Origin: ZC4RG30 sp965652645
Lineage (GTDB): Bacteria; Pseudomonadota; Gammaproteobacteria; Steroidobacterales; Steroidobacteraceae
Assembly (NCBI GenBank): GCA_965652645.1
Contig: CBFGXE010000043.1
Span: 1 to 24,002 of the forward strand
Direction of reading: 5' to 3'
DNA: 24,002 bases
The notes under the pieces were generated by a model that had not been told where the DNA came from, made no database searches, and saw only the letters and a program-made list of their open reading frames with translations. Each line of letters starts with the position of its first letter. The stretch's first letter is position 1. The translations under genes and the position numbers were made by a program. Shown piece by piece: positions 14,835 through 22,308 of the stretch.

Positions 14835-17222
14835 TCATGGGAGCGCATAGGCGATGACCTCGTCCCCAATGGGCGTCTCCATGAAGTGGTGGCCACCGGC
14901 ATGGATCACCACGTACTGCCGGCCATTGACTGCATAGGTCATGGGGGTTGCCTGTCCACCGGCGGGCAGCACATCACTCCACAGGGTCTCGCCGGTGCGC
15001 AGGTCGATGGCGCGAATCAGGTTGTCGGTCGCGGCGGCAATGAAGATGAGGCCACTGGCTGTCACCACCGGCCCGCCATTGTTGGGCGTGCCGATCTCGA
15101 CGGGCAGCATCGAGGGAATGCGGAAGGGGCCATTGCGGCGGGCCTGGCCGAATGGCCGGTCCCAGATGGTGTCTCCGGTGCGCAGGTCGATCGCCCGGAT
15201 GCCACCATAGGGAGGCTGCTTGCACAGCATGGCGGTGACCGGCAGTCGCCAGCCCGCGTTCACGTCCACTGCGTAGGGCGTATTGGCCTGCGGATCACCC
15301 GCGCCTTCGGCGCCCCCGAAACCACCGCGAGTCTCGTTGCGCGGCGCCCAGCCCATCCGGTCCGCCTCTTCGCGCGGCACGAGCTGCACATAGTTGGGCA
15401 TGTCATTGTAGTTGGCGATGATCACGCCCCGCCGCGGATCCACGGCGATGCCACCCCAGTCGGTGCCGCCGTTGTAGCCGGGATACTGGATGGTGCGGCG
15501 CCCGCTCTCCGGCGGCGTGTAGGGGCCCGCATAAGCCGCACGCCGGAACTGGATGCGACAGATCATCTGGTCGATGGGTGACATGCCCCACATGTCCCGC
15601 TCGGTGAGGTCCGGCTTGCGCAGGGTGTGCCACAGCGAAACAGGCTGGGCGGGCGTGCGCTGCGCGGCCTCGACGCCCCCTGAAGGCACGCGCATCTCTC
15701 CCACCGGGGTCAGCGGCTGGCCGGTGCGGCGGTCCAGCACGTAGATGTCACCCTGCTTGGAGGGCAGGATGAGGGCCGGAACGCCCTGCCAGTCCACCAG
15801 CGTTGCCTGCGCGCCGAAGTCGTAGTCCCACACATCGTTGTAGACGGCCTTGAAGCGCCAGGCCGGCTTGCCGGTGAGCACATCGATGGCCACCAGCGAG
15901 GTTGCATACTCCCGCTCCTCCGGCCTGCGCAGGCTGGAGTAATAGTCGGCAGAGGCATTGCCCATGGGCAGGTAGACCAGGCCGAGCTGCTCGTCACCGC
16001 TTGCGGCAGTCCACATGTTCGGCGTGCCACGCGCCCAGGTTTCCCCCTCGGGGGGATAGCCGGACCAGTCCGGATGCATCATGTCCCACGCCCAGCGCAG
16101 CTCGCCGCTGACGGCGTCGTAGGCACGGATCACGCCGGAGGGGGCCCACCGGTCCTGGCCGTCGAGCACCTGGTGGCCGGTGACGACGATGCCCCGCACG
16201 ATGGTGGGTGGCGAGGTGATCGACACGAATCCCGGCGGCGTCTCGCCCATGCCGATCGTGGTGTCCACTTCCCCGTTGCTGCCGAAGGCCGCGCAGCGCC
16301 GGCCCGTTCGGGCGTCGATGGCCAGCAGCCGTGCATCGAGCGTGCCGTAGATCAGCCGCGAGGCGCAGGCCTCCGTGGCCCCGGCATCAGGCACCACGAA
16401 GTAGGACACACCCCGGCAGGCCGCCGTGTAGGGGATGGAGTCGTCCGACACCTGTGGATCAAAGCGCCACTGCTCCTCCCCCGTGGCTGGATCCACCGCC
16501 AGCACGATGTTCTTCGGCGTGCAGATGTAGAGGAGGTTGCCGATCTTCAGCGGCGTGTTCTCCGCGCCATACATGTCTTTCGCCGCCCGGGAAGGCATGT
16601 CGCCGGTGTGGATCGACCACGCGCGCCGCAGCGAGCCCACGTTCTCCGGCGTGATCTGGCCCAGCGGCGAAAAACGCCGGGCGCTGTAGCTGCCACCATA
16701 GGCCGGCCAGTCCGCGCCGGGCAGAAGCAGGGCGGTGTCAGCCATGTCCAGTTCCAGCGGCGGCAGGTCGCGCAGCGGTGCGGGCGCGTTGATGCGTGCG
16801 AAAACCATGGTCGCAACAGCTGCCAGCAGCACAGTCACGGCGGCGGCGCCGATGCCGGCCTTCCAGCGCAGAGGTGAAACGCTCAGCGTCGGCATCACCA
16901 GGAACACCGCTATCAGCAGCACCATCAACGCGACGACCCTTGGCAGCAATGCCCATCCCTGCGGTCCGACTTCGGCAAACGCCCAGAACACGGAGCCGAC
17001 AAATATGGCAACGAAAATCCAGCCGCCGACGATGTACCGGCGATACAACATCATCCCCGAGGTCATCATCGCCACGCCCGCGACCAGGTAGTAGGCCGAG
17101 CCATCCAGTGCGAGCAGCCACGCGCCGCCGAGGGTGAGTACCAGGCCGAAGAGGGCGATCAGCGCGCCCACGATCATCGGGGCAATCGGCCGCAGCGAAG
17201 CTGAAGCAACAGGCCACCGCAT
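14835..17222 (-). CDS. gcd: membrane-bound PQQ-dependent glucose dehydrogenase
   Basis: Quinoprotein that oxidises aldoses such as D-glucose to the lactone in the periplasm and passes electrons to ubiquinone. The 795 residues match the family. Five N-terminal membrane helices (about 15-37, 42-59, 64-82, 91-110, 121-141) precede an eight-bladed PQQ propeller. Family landmarks include WSIHTGDMP, ENTPLKIGNLLYICTP, AACRGVSYF, WDYDFGAQATLVDW (with the conserved Asp region), LPSKQGDIYVLDRRTGQP (conserved Lys) and the C-terminal IHAGGHHFMETPIGDEVIAYALP. The glucose/quinate/shikimate subfamily is certain; glucose is the likeliest substrate, but quinate cannot be excluded from sequence alone. PQQ biosynthesis genes are not in the window. 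The GGAG upstream of the ATG at 17222 is somewhat distant (12 bases). It diverges from the MscS gene. Confidence 0.93.
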   Translation of the reverse strand: MRWPVASASLRPIAPMIVGALIALFGLVLTLGGAWLLALDGSAYYLVAGVAMMTSGMMLYRRYIVGGWIFVAIFVGSVFWAFAEVGPQGWALLPRVVALMVLLIAVFLVMPTLSVSPLRWKAGIGAAAVTVLLAAVATMVFARINAPAPLRDLPPLELDMADTALLLPGADWPAYGGSYSARRFSPLGQITPENVGSLRRAWSIHTGDMPSRAAKDMYGAENTPLKIGNLLYICTPKNIVLAVDPATGEEQWRFDPQVSDDSIPYTAACRGVSYFVVPDAGATEACASRLIYGTLDARLLAIDARTGRRCAAFGSNGEVDTTIGMGETPPGFVSITSPPTIVRGIVVTGHQVLDGQDRWAPSGVIRAYDAVSGELRWAWDMMHPDWSGYPPEGETWARGTPNMWTAASGDEQLGLVYLPMGNASADYYSSLRRPEEREYATSLVAIDVLTGKPAWRFKAVYNDVWDYDFGAQATLVDWQGVPALILPSKQGDIYVLDRRTGQPLTPVGEMRVPSGGVEAAQRTPAQPVSLWHTLRKPDLTERDMWGMSPIDQMICRIQFRRAAYAGPYTPPESGRRTIQYPGYNGGTDWGGIAVDPRRGVIIANYNDMPNYVQLVPREEADRMGWAPRNETRGGFGGAEGAGDPQANTPYAVDVNAGWRLPVTAMLCKQPPYGGIRAIDLRTGDTIWDRPFGQARRNGPFRIPSMLPVEIGTPNNGGPVVTASGLIFIAAATDNLIRAIDLRTGETLWSDVLPAGGQATPMTYAVNGRQYVVIHAGGHHFMETPIGDEVIAYALP

Positions 17223-17354
17223 GAGGTCTGTCTCCTGCGTGGGTGAAGGAAGCCGGAAATCAGGCTGCGAACCGCAATCCTTGCGGATATTCCCCCGTGA
17301 TGCTGTCAGGCCAGCTGAGCAACACCCGTAGGACCATGACCACGCCGCGCCGGG

Positions 17355-17381
17355 TTGAGCGCACTGCCTGATGGGTATAGT
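17355..17381 (+). promoter_or_regulatory. candidate sigma-70 promoter of the MscS gene
   Basis: TATAGT (17376-17381) is a five-of-six -10 match, and TTGAGC (17355-17360) lies 15 bases upstream as a -35. The spacer is shorter than the ideal 17. The start codon at 17454 would leave a leader of about 65 bases. Confidence 0.4.
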
Positions 17382-17453
17382 TTCAGGCTCCCCGTCACCC
17401 GCAGGCGCCAGATGGCGCAGAGGGCTTCTCGCCGCAGAACCAAGGATCCGGTC

Positions 17454-18581
17454 ATGCCTGATTTCACTTCATTCGATTCGACAAGCCTCCTCGGCAACTC
17501 CCTGCTTTCCTGGCTGATCGCCTTGGGCGTGATCCTGGTGTTGTTCTTCGCGCTGCTGACCATCCGCTCGGCAATTCGTCGTTATCACGGGAGCATGAGG
17601 CAGACCAGCGACACCGAGCTGATGGAGATACCGCTGGAGATCCTCAGCCGCACCACGTTGCTGTTCTTTGTTGTTGTCGCGGTTTTTGCGGGGCTTTCGA
17701 CGCTGGACATGCCGGATCGCATACAGGCCGTGCTCAGCGCCGGCCTGATGCTCGCGCTGTTCTTCCAGGCGGGCATCTGGGCGTCCGCAGCCGCCATGGC
17801 CTGGCTGGAGCGCCGCCGCCGCCGCACCGCCACGCTGACCGATCGTGCGGTTGCCGGTTCGCTGGGCATCGTCGCCTTCATCGTGCGAGTGGCCATCTGG
17901 AGCCTGGTGCTGCTGGTGGCGCTCGACAACCTGGGCATCGACGTCACCGCGCTGGTCGCCGGCCTGGGAATCGGCGGCATCGCCGTGGCACTGGCAACAC
18001 AGAACGTGCTGGGCGACCTGTTCGCCTCCCTCTCCATCGCATTCGACAAGCCCTTCCTGGTAGGCGATTTCCTCATCCTGGATGACTACCTGGGATCCGT
18101 GGAGGACATCGGCGTGCGCAGCACGCGCCTGCGCAGCCTCAGTGGCGAGCAGATCATCCTGTCGAACGCGGACCTGCTGAAGAGCAGGGTGCGCAACTAC
18201 GGTCGCATGTTCGAACGGCGTGTCGTGATGGGGCACCGGATTGCCTACGGCACGCCGCTGGAACATGTGCGGGAGATTCCGCGGCTCATCCGCGAGGCCA
18301 TCGAAGCACAGCCGGATACCCGCTTTGACCGGGCCCATTTCGCAAAACATGGCCCCGATGCGCTGGAGTTCGAGTCCGTGTACTACGTGCTGTCCCCCGA
18401 CTACAACCGCTACATGGATATCCAGCAGGCGATCAACCTGCGCATCCACGAGGAGCTGGCGGCGCGGGACGTGGAATTCGCATTTCCCACCCAGCTGCTT
18501 TACCTGGCGCGGTCCGCACGGAAGGCGGAAGGAAGGGAGCAGGGCGGGCTGGAGAGCGAGGCGGCCATCGCCACGCCTTGA
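17454..18581 (+). CDS. mechanosensitive ion channel, MscS family
   Basis: Small-conductance mechanosensitive channel of 375 residues that opens under membrane tension to release osmolytes in hypo-osmotic shock. Helices lie at about 15-37, 66-85, 91-117 and 134-157, then the pore-lining helix ALVAGLGIGGIAVALATQNVLGD (about 166-188), rich in Gly/Ala as the MscS TM3 must be. The beta domain follows: FDKPFLVGDFLIL, GSVEDIGVRSTRLRSLSGEQIILSNADL and RVRNYGRM, all core MscS motifs. The C-terminal alpha-beta domain is complete, with a short charged tail. It has two more N-terminal helices than E. coli MscS. The ATG at 17454 is chosen for its AAGGA ribosome binding site and because the 33 upstream codons of the same frame are basic and non-membrane. 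Confidence 0.93.
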   Translation: MPDFTSFDSTSLLGNSLLSWLIALGVILVLFFALLTIRSAIRRYHGSMRQTSDTELMEIPLEILSRTTLLFFVVVAVFAGLSTLDMPDRIQAVLSAGLMLALFFQAGIWASAAAMAWLERRRRRTATLTDRAVAGSLGIVAFIVRVAIWSLVLLVALDNLGIDVTALVAGLGIGGIAVALATQNVLGDLFASLSIAFDKPFLVGDFLILDDYLGSVEDIGVRSTRLRSLSGEQIILSNADLLKSRVRNYGRMFERRVVMGHRIAYGTPLEHVREIPRLIREAIEAQPDTRFDRAHFAKHGPDALEFESVYYVLSPDYNRYMDIQQAINLRIHEELAARDVEFAFPTQLLYLARSARKAEGREQGGLESEAAIATP

Positions 18582-18754
18582 CCAGGGCGGAACAGGGATC
18601 AGGGAGGAAACCGGAGCCGCTGCCTGAACGGCAGCAATCCACAGTGCAATCATAACTCCCCGCATCCCCGCTGTGAATCGCTCTTGCGAGGGATGGCGGC
18701 GGCATGACGTGGACCTAAACTGCGCCGCCCTGTCCGTCCGCCTCCGAGGTACCG

Positions 18755-19981
18755 ATGTCCTCCAAGCCCGCTGCCGCGCCGCTGTTCACCGGCTACCAGA
18801 AGGCCGTGATCGCCATGCTGGCCTTCCTGCAGTTCGCCGTGATCATCGACTTCATGCTGATGGCGCCCCTCGGGGCGCTGATCATGCCGGCTCTCAACGC
18901 CACCACGGCGCAGTTCGGCACCGTCGTCTCGGCCTATGCCTTTGCGGCGGGCGCCGCCGGATTCCTCGCCGCCGGGTTCGCCGACCGCTTCGATCGCAAG
19001 AAGCTGCTGCTCTTCTTCTATGCGGGCTTCATCATCGGCACGGCCTGGTGCGGCATGGCGGGCAGCTTCGGATCGCTGCTGGCCGCACGCGTCTTCACGG
19101 GGCTGTTCGGCGGCGTGATCGGCTCGGTGGTGCTGGCCATCGCCACCGACCTGTTCGTGCCCGAGCAGCGCGGCCGCGTGATGGGCTTCATCCAGACGGC
19201 CTTTGCCGCGAGCCAGATCCTGGGCATCCCGGCCGGCATCTGGCTGTCCACCCGTTGGGACTGGCAGGTGCCATTCCTCACGCTGGCGGTGCTGGGCCTG
19301 GCGGTGGGGCTGCTCATCGCCCTGGTGATGCGGCCGGTCAACGCCCACCTGGCGCTGAAGCAGGAGCGCAGCCCGCTGGGCCACCTGGTGCACACCGTGG
19401 TGGAGCCGCGCCATGCGCTGTCGTTCCTGGCGGTGCTGTTCCTCACGACCGGCGGCTTCATGCTGATGCCCTTCAGCAGCGCCTTCACCGTCTATAACCT
19501 GGGCATCGACCTGGAACACCTGCCCATCATCTACCTGGCCACCGGCATCTCGATGATCTTCATCGGCCCGATCGTCGGCAAGTTCACGGACGCGGTGGGC
19601 AAGCTGCGCATGTTCCTGATCGGCACCGGCATCATGATGGTGATGGTGGTCATCTACACCAATCTCTCCACCTCCACCGTGGTGATGGTGTCGCTCATCA
19701 ACGTGGTGATGTTCCTCGGCATCTTCTCGCGCATGATTCCCTTCCAGGCGCTGATGACGCAGGTGCCGGCGCCCACCCATCGTGGCGCCTTCAATGCCGT
19801 GACCGCCTCGCTGGCGCAGCTTGCCGGTGGCCTGGCCGCAGTGGTGGCCGGCTACATCGTCACGGAGGGCGCGGATGGCAGGCTGCAGCACTACAACGTG
19901 GCCGGCTATGTCGTCGTGGTCACCGGATTGCTGGCAAGCGTGCTGATCTGGCGCATCGACAGGAGTGTCCGGCAGGCGTGA
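18755..19981 (+). CDS. MFS transporter, DHA1 drug/sugar exporter type
   Basis: Inner-membrane exporter of 408 residues with twelve hydrophobic helices. The pattern is that of the DHA1 AraJ/YdhP-like group: helix 1 LQFAVIIDFMLMAPLG, motif A GFADRFDRKKLLLF (about 72-85), a helix-4 region with ARVFTGLFGGVIGSVVLAIATDL, and motif C-like AASQILGIPAGIWLS in helix 5. Members export small molecules (sugars, drugs, purines); the substrate cannot be told. The ATG at 18755 has GAGGT upstream. Its last bases GTGA carry both its own TGA and the GTG start of the next gene, so the two are probably translated together. The leader 18582-18754 shows only a small hairpin (18619-18635) and a weak TAAACT -10-like box at 18716-18721. 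Confidence 0.9.
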   Translation: MSSKPAAAPLFTGYQKAVIAMLAFLQFAVIIDFMLMAPLGALIMPALNATTAQFGTVVSAYAFAAGAAGFLAAGFADRFDRKKLLLFFYAGFIIGTAWCGMAGSFGSLLAARVFTGLFGGVIGSVVLAIATDLFVPEQRGRVMGFIQTAFAASQILGIPAGIWLSTRWDWQVPFLTLAVLGLAVGLLIALVMRPVNAHLALKQERSPLGHLVHTVVEPRHALSFLAVLFLTTGGFMLMPFSSAFTVYNLGIDLEHLPIIYLATGISMIFIGPIVGKFTDAVGKLRMFLIGTGIMMVMVVIYTNLSTSTVVMVSLINVVMFLGIFSRMIPFQALMTQVPAPTHRGAFNAVTASLAQLAGGLAAVVAGYIVTEGADGRLQHYNVAGYVVVVTGLLASVLIWRIDRSVRQA

Positions 19982-20556
19982 GGGCCGCGGGAGCCTCCGG
20001 TCTTCCCGGCGCCAGGCCGCTGCGGCTGAAGTCCGCGGCGGAGCTTGGCGCCATCTTCCAGGCGTCTCTTGCTGAAGGTGACGGCATTGCCGGCGCGCAT
20101 TGCGTCCACGAGCGGTGGATGCGGGGCGAGGTTTTCCCGCAGCAGATCGAGGCCGACCTTGCGGCGCTGTGGAAGAGCGCTGCGCCATCCATTCCCGACT
20201 GGCTGCCCATGCGTTACATCAGCTGGCTGCCGGTGGCATATGAAGTTGCAGCGCAGTTCACGGCCACGGGCCGCGGGCGCACCAACATCTACCTGGTGCT
20301 GCTGGACTTTGCGGACCGACGCGGTGATGACCACGGGGTTTATGTCGGCATGAGCCACTATTCGCCGGCGCAACGGTTCGACCAGCACAAGGCGGGCATC
20401 CGCGCGGCGGGCAGCGTGCTGCAGCGGGGGCTCGAGGTGCTTGCCGGACCGGTGCTGCACCTGCAGCGCATTGCGCGCGGGGAGGCGGCCCGCATCGAGG
20501 CGCAGCTGGCCCGGGCGCTGGCGGATGCGGGAATCAAGGTGGAAGGCGGACATTGA
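19978..20556 (+). CDS. GIY-YIG-like nuclease-fold protein
   Basis: Cytoplasmic protein of 192 residues, GTG start. Residues about 103-175 look like a GIY-YIG domain: NIYLVLLDF stands for the GIY strand (Ile104-Tyr105), VYVGMSHYSPAQRF (121-134) for the YIG strand with the catalytic-position Arg133, then His137 and a late Glu174 in ARIEAQLARAL as the metal-binding Glu position. Enzymes of this fold cut DNA or RNA with one metal ion. The N-terminal hundred residues (with AIFQASLAEGDG and WLPMRYISWLPVAYEV) are not recognised. The stop of the preceding MFS gene and this start share GTGA, the evidence for the start. Its pairing with a transporter is odd. It may be a degenerate, non-nuclease member; the assignment is from motif order only. 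Confidence 0.7.
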   Translation: MRAAGASGLPGARPLRLKSAAELGAIFQASLAEGDGIAGAHCVHERWMRGEVFPQQIEADLAALWKSAAPSIPDWLPMRYISWLPVAYEVAAQFTATGRGRTNIYLVLLDFADRRGDDHGVYVGMSHYSPAQRFDQHKAGIRAAGSVLQRGLEVLAGPVLHLQRIARGEAARIEAQLARALADAGIKVEGGH

Positions 20557-20566
20557 ACCCTGCTGC

Positions 20567-20594
20567 GCCATCCGCACCCGGCCATCCGCACCCG
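20567..20594 (+). repeat. 14-bp tandem duplication
   Basis: gccatccgcacccg occurs twice head-to-tail without a mismatch (20567-20580 and 20581-20594), in the gap between the GIY-YIG-like gene and the broken rsgA. It looks like slippage and is not obviously functional. Confidence 0.7.
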
Positions 20595-20649
20595 CACAGA
20601 GTTGCCAACCATTGCGCGGAGCCGTCCTGTATTGCCTCGGGGTTTGCCA

Positions 20650-21509
20650 ATGTCACTGGAACTTTCGCGCCTCAGTCCACTGGGCTGGCGGCCGTTCTTC
20701 ACCCAAGCTGGAGCTGGATGCGACCGACGGTCTCGTGCCGGCGCGGGTGGCCGCCGTGCACCGCGCGCTGGTCGACGTGCTGACCGAAGCCGGGGAGGTG
20801 CGCGCCACGCTGGGCAGCATGATCTCGCAACCCACGCCTTCCGCCTGCATCGCGGTGGGAGACTGGGTGCTTCTCGAACCGCACACCTGCCGGGCCGTCC
20901 GCGTGCTGGAGCGACAGTCGATGCTGGCCCGCATCGCCGCCGGCGATCGGCAGCAGCGGCAACTCATTGCAGCCAATGTCGATTCACTTTTCATCGTCAC
21001 TTCGTGCAACGAGGACTTCAATCCTTCACGCCTCGAGCGCTACCTTGCCCTGGCAGGGGAGGCAGGCGTGCAGCCGGTGCTGGTGCTGACGAAGATGGAC
21101 CTTGCGCCCGGCCTTGATGAATACCTGGATGCGCTGCGCACCATTGCGCCGCATGTCCCAACCTGTCCCGTGAACGCCCTGTCCGCGGGGAGCACATCCG
21201 TGCTGTCGCCCTGGCTGGAGTCCGGGCAGACGGTGGCCTTCGTGGGCTCATCCGGCGTTGGCAAGTCAACGCTGGTCAGCCTGCAGGTTCCGGGACTGCT
21301 CGCACCAGGGTGACCCGGGCTGCGCCGTGGCGGCGGCCATGGAGCGCAATGACCTTGACGGCCGCCGGCTCGCGAGCTATTTCAAGCTGCGCCGCGAGGC
21401 GGAGAACGCCAGTCGCACCGACCACGAACGGCGCGAAAGTGCGCGCCGGTTCGGAAAGATGGCGAGATCGGCCGTGCAGAAGAAGCGCCGGGACCGCGGA
21501 CAGGAGTAG
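20650..21509 (+). pseudogene. rsgA: broken rsgA (30S ribosome-assembly GTPase)
   Basis: Remnant of the circularly permuted GTPase RsgA (YjeQ), which checks late 30S maturation. It is read in three frames. Frame 1 opens at ATG 20650 (MSLELSRLSPLGWRPFFTQ). One extra A at 20705-20706 (caag where cag would continue the frame) shifts reading. Frame 2 carries the OB fold and first G-domain part: LELDATDGLVPARV, RQLIAANVDSLFIVTSCNEDF, VLVLTKMDL (G4) and the P-loop GSSGVGKST (21245-21271), then stops at 21313. Frame 3 resumes with the zinc site C-x4-C-x-H-x5-C (CRFRDCSHQGDPGC, 21282-21323) to the natural end at 21509. Everything between P-loop and zinc site, including the DTPG motif and switch regions, is gone: about 75-80 residues. 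It cannot make an active GTPase. Confidence 0.9.
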
Positions 21510-21525
21510 CAGGGGAAGCGCCACC

Positions 21526-22239
21526 ATGGGTAACACCTCCACAGCCATCCTGAAGGAGCTGGAAGGCCTCGGCAGCGAAAGCTGTCGCAAGGTGCTGCGC
21601 AACCACGGCGCGCGCGATCCGCTCTTCGGCGTGAAGGTCGGCGACCTGCAGAAGATCCGCAAGCGCGTCGGCACGGACCATCAGCTCGCCCTCGACCTGT
21701 TCGACACCGGCAACTACGACGCGATGTACCTGGCCGGGCTGGTCGCCGACGATGCCCGGATGACGCAGCAGGACCTGCAACGCTGGGCCGACAAGGCGTA
21801 TTGCAGCGGGATTGCCGAATACACCGTCGCCTGGGTGACGGCGGGCAGCCAGCACGGCTGGAAGCTGGGCCTCAAGTGGATCGACTCCACCAGGGAGCAG
21901 GTGGCGGCCGCTGGCTGGGCCACGCTGTCCGGCGTGGTCGCCATCCTGCCCGACGATGAGCTCGACCTGCAGCAGCTGCGCAAGCTCCTGCAGCGCGTGC
22001 AGGACACCATCCACGAGGAACGCAACCGCGTGCGCTACACGATGAACGGCTTCGTGATGGCCCTTGGCATCCATGTGGCGCCCCTGAAGGCCGCCGCGCT
22101 GTCAGCAGCCGGGGCCATCGGCAGCGTGACCGTCGACGTCGGCAATACTGCCTGCAAGGTGCCCGACGCCGGCGATTACATCCGCAAGGCGGAGGCGCGG
22201 GGCGCCCTCGGCCGCAAGCGCAAGACGGTGAAGTGCTGA
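21526..22239 (+). CDS. DNA alkylation repair protein, AlkD-like HEAT repeats
   Basis: Cytoplasmic protein of 237 residues in the DNA alkylation repair (AlkC/AlkD-like) superfamily, whose members are all-helical HEAT-like glycosylases removing bulky alkylated purines. Helical repeat signals run through the protein: ILKELEGLGSESCRKVLRNHG, FGVKVGDLQKIRKRVG, ALDLFDTGNYDAMYLAGLV, WVTAGSQHGWKLGLKWID and AAGWATLSGVVAILP. The C-terminal CKVPDAGDYIRKAEARG...KRKTVKC tail is a strong signature of a common subgroup annotated as DNA alkylation repair protein. Whether it has glycosylase activity is not certain, since the subgroup is poorly studied. The ATG at 21526 has AGGGGA at a suitable distance. It begins 16 bases after the rsgA remnant and may once have been co-transcribed with it. 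Confidence 0.88.
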   Translation: MGNTSTAILKELEGLGSESCRKVLRNHGARDPLFGVKVGDLQKIRKRVGTDHQLALDLFDTGNYDAMYLAGLVADDARMTQQDLQRWADKAYCSGIAEYTVAWVTAGSQHGWKLGLKWIDSTREQVAAAGWATLSGVVAILPDDELDLQQLRKLLQRVQDTIHEERNRVRYTMNGFVMALGIHVAPLKAAALSAAGAIGSVTVDVGNTACKVPDAGDYIRKAEARGALGRKRKTVKC

Positions 22240-22251
22240 CAGCCCCTTGGG

Positions 22252-22286
22252 AAATAAAAAAGGCCCCCGGCCGCAGCCGGGGGCCT
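22252..22286 (-). terminator. Rho-independent terminator of the right-edge gene
   Basis: Perfect 11-bp stem aggcccccggc (22261-22271) with gccgggggcct (22276-22286) and a 4-base loop. On the minus strand it is followed by TTTTTTATTT (22261 down to 22252), so it terminates the beta-helix gene that ends at 22309. On the plus strand no T-run follows, so the AlkD-like gene may rely on it only weakly. Confidence 0.92.
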
Positions 22287-22308
22287 GCTGTGGAGCGCCT
22301 GCCTGCCG

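Noticed and set aside
12212..14857. An 881-codon plus-strand open frame spanning several minus-strand genes
   Set aside because: It crosses the beta-propeller, acidic and OsmC genes and their intergenic gaps, with no recognisable domain. It is chance openness in GC-rich DNA.
17272..17286. Palindrome ccgcaatccttgcgg upstream of gcd
   Set aside because: A 6-bp stem with a 3-base loop is too short to separate from background, and I found no promoter boxes around it.
18619..18635. Small hairpin gctgcc-tgaac-ggcagc after the MscS gene
   Set aside because: Six base pairs and no T-run, so it is not convincing as a terminator.
18650..20188. A 512-codon minus-strand open frame opposite the MFS transporter
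   Set aside because: It is extremely rich in His, Asp, Glu and Gln, which is the usual antisense image of a membrane protein gene, and has no start signal.
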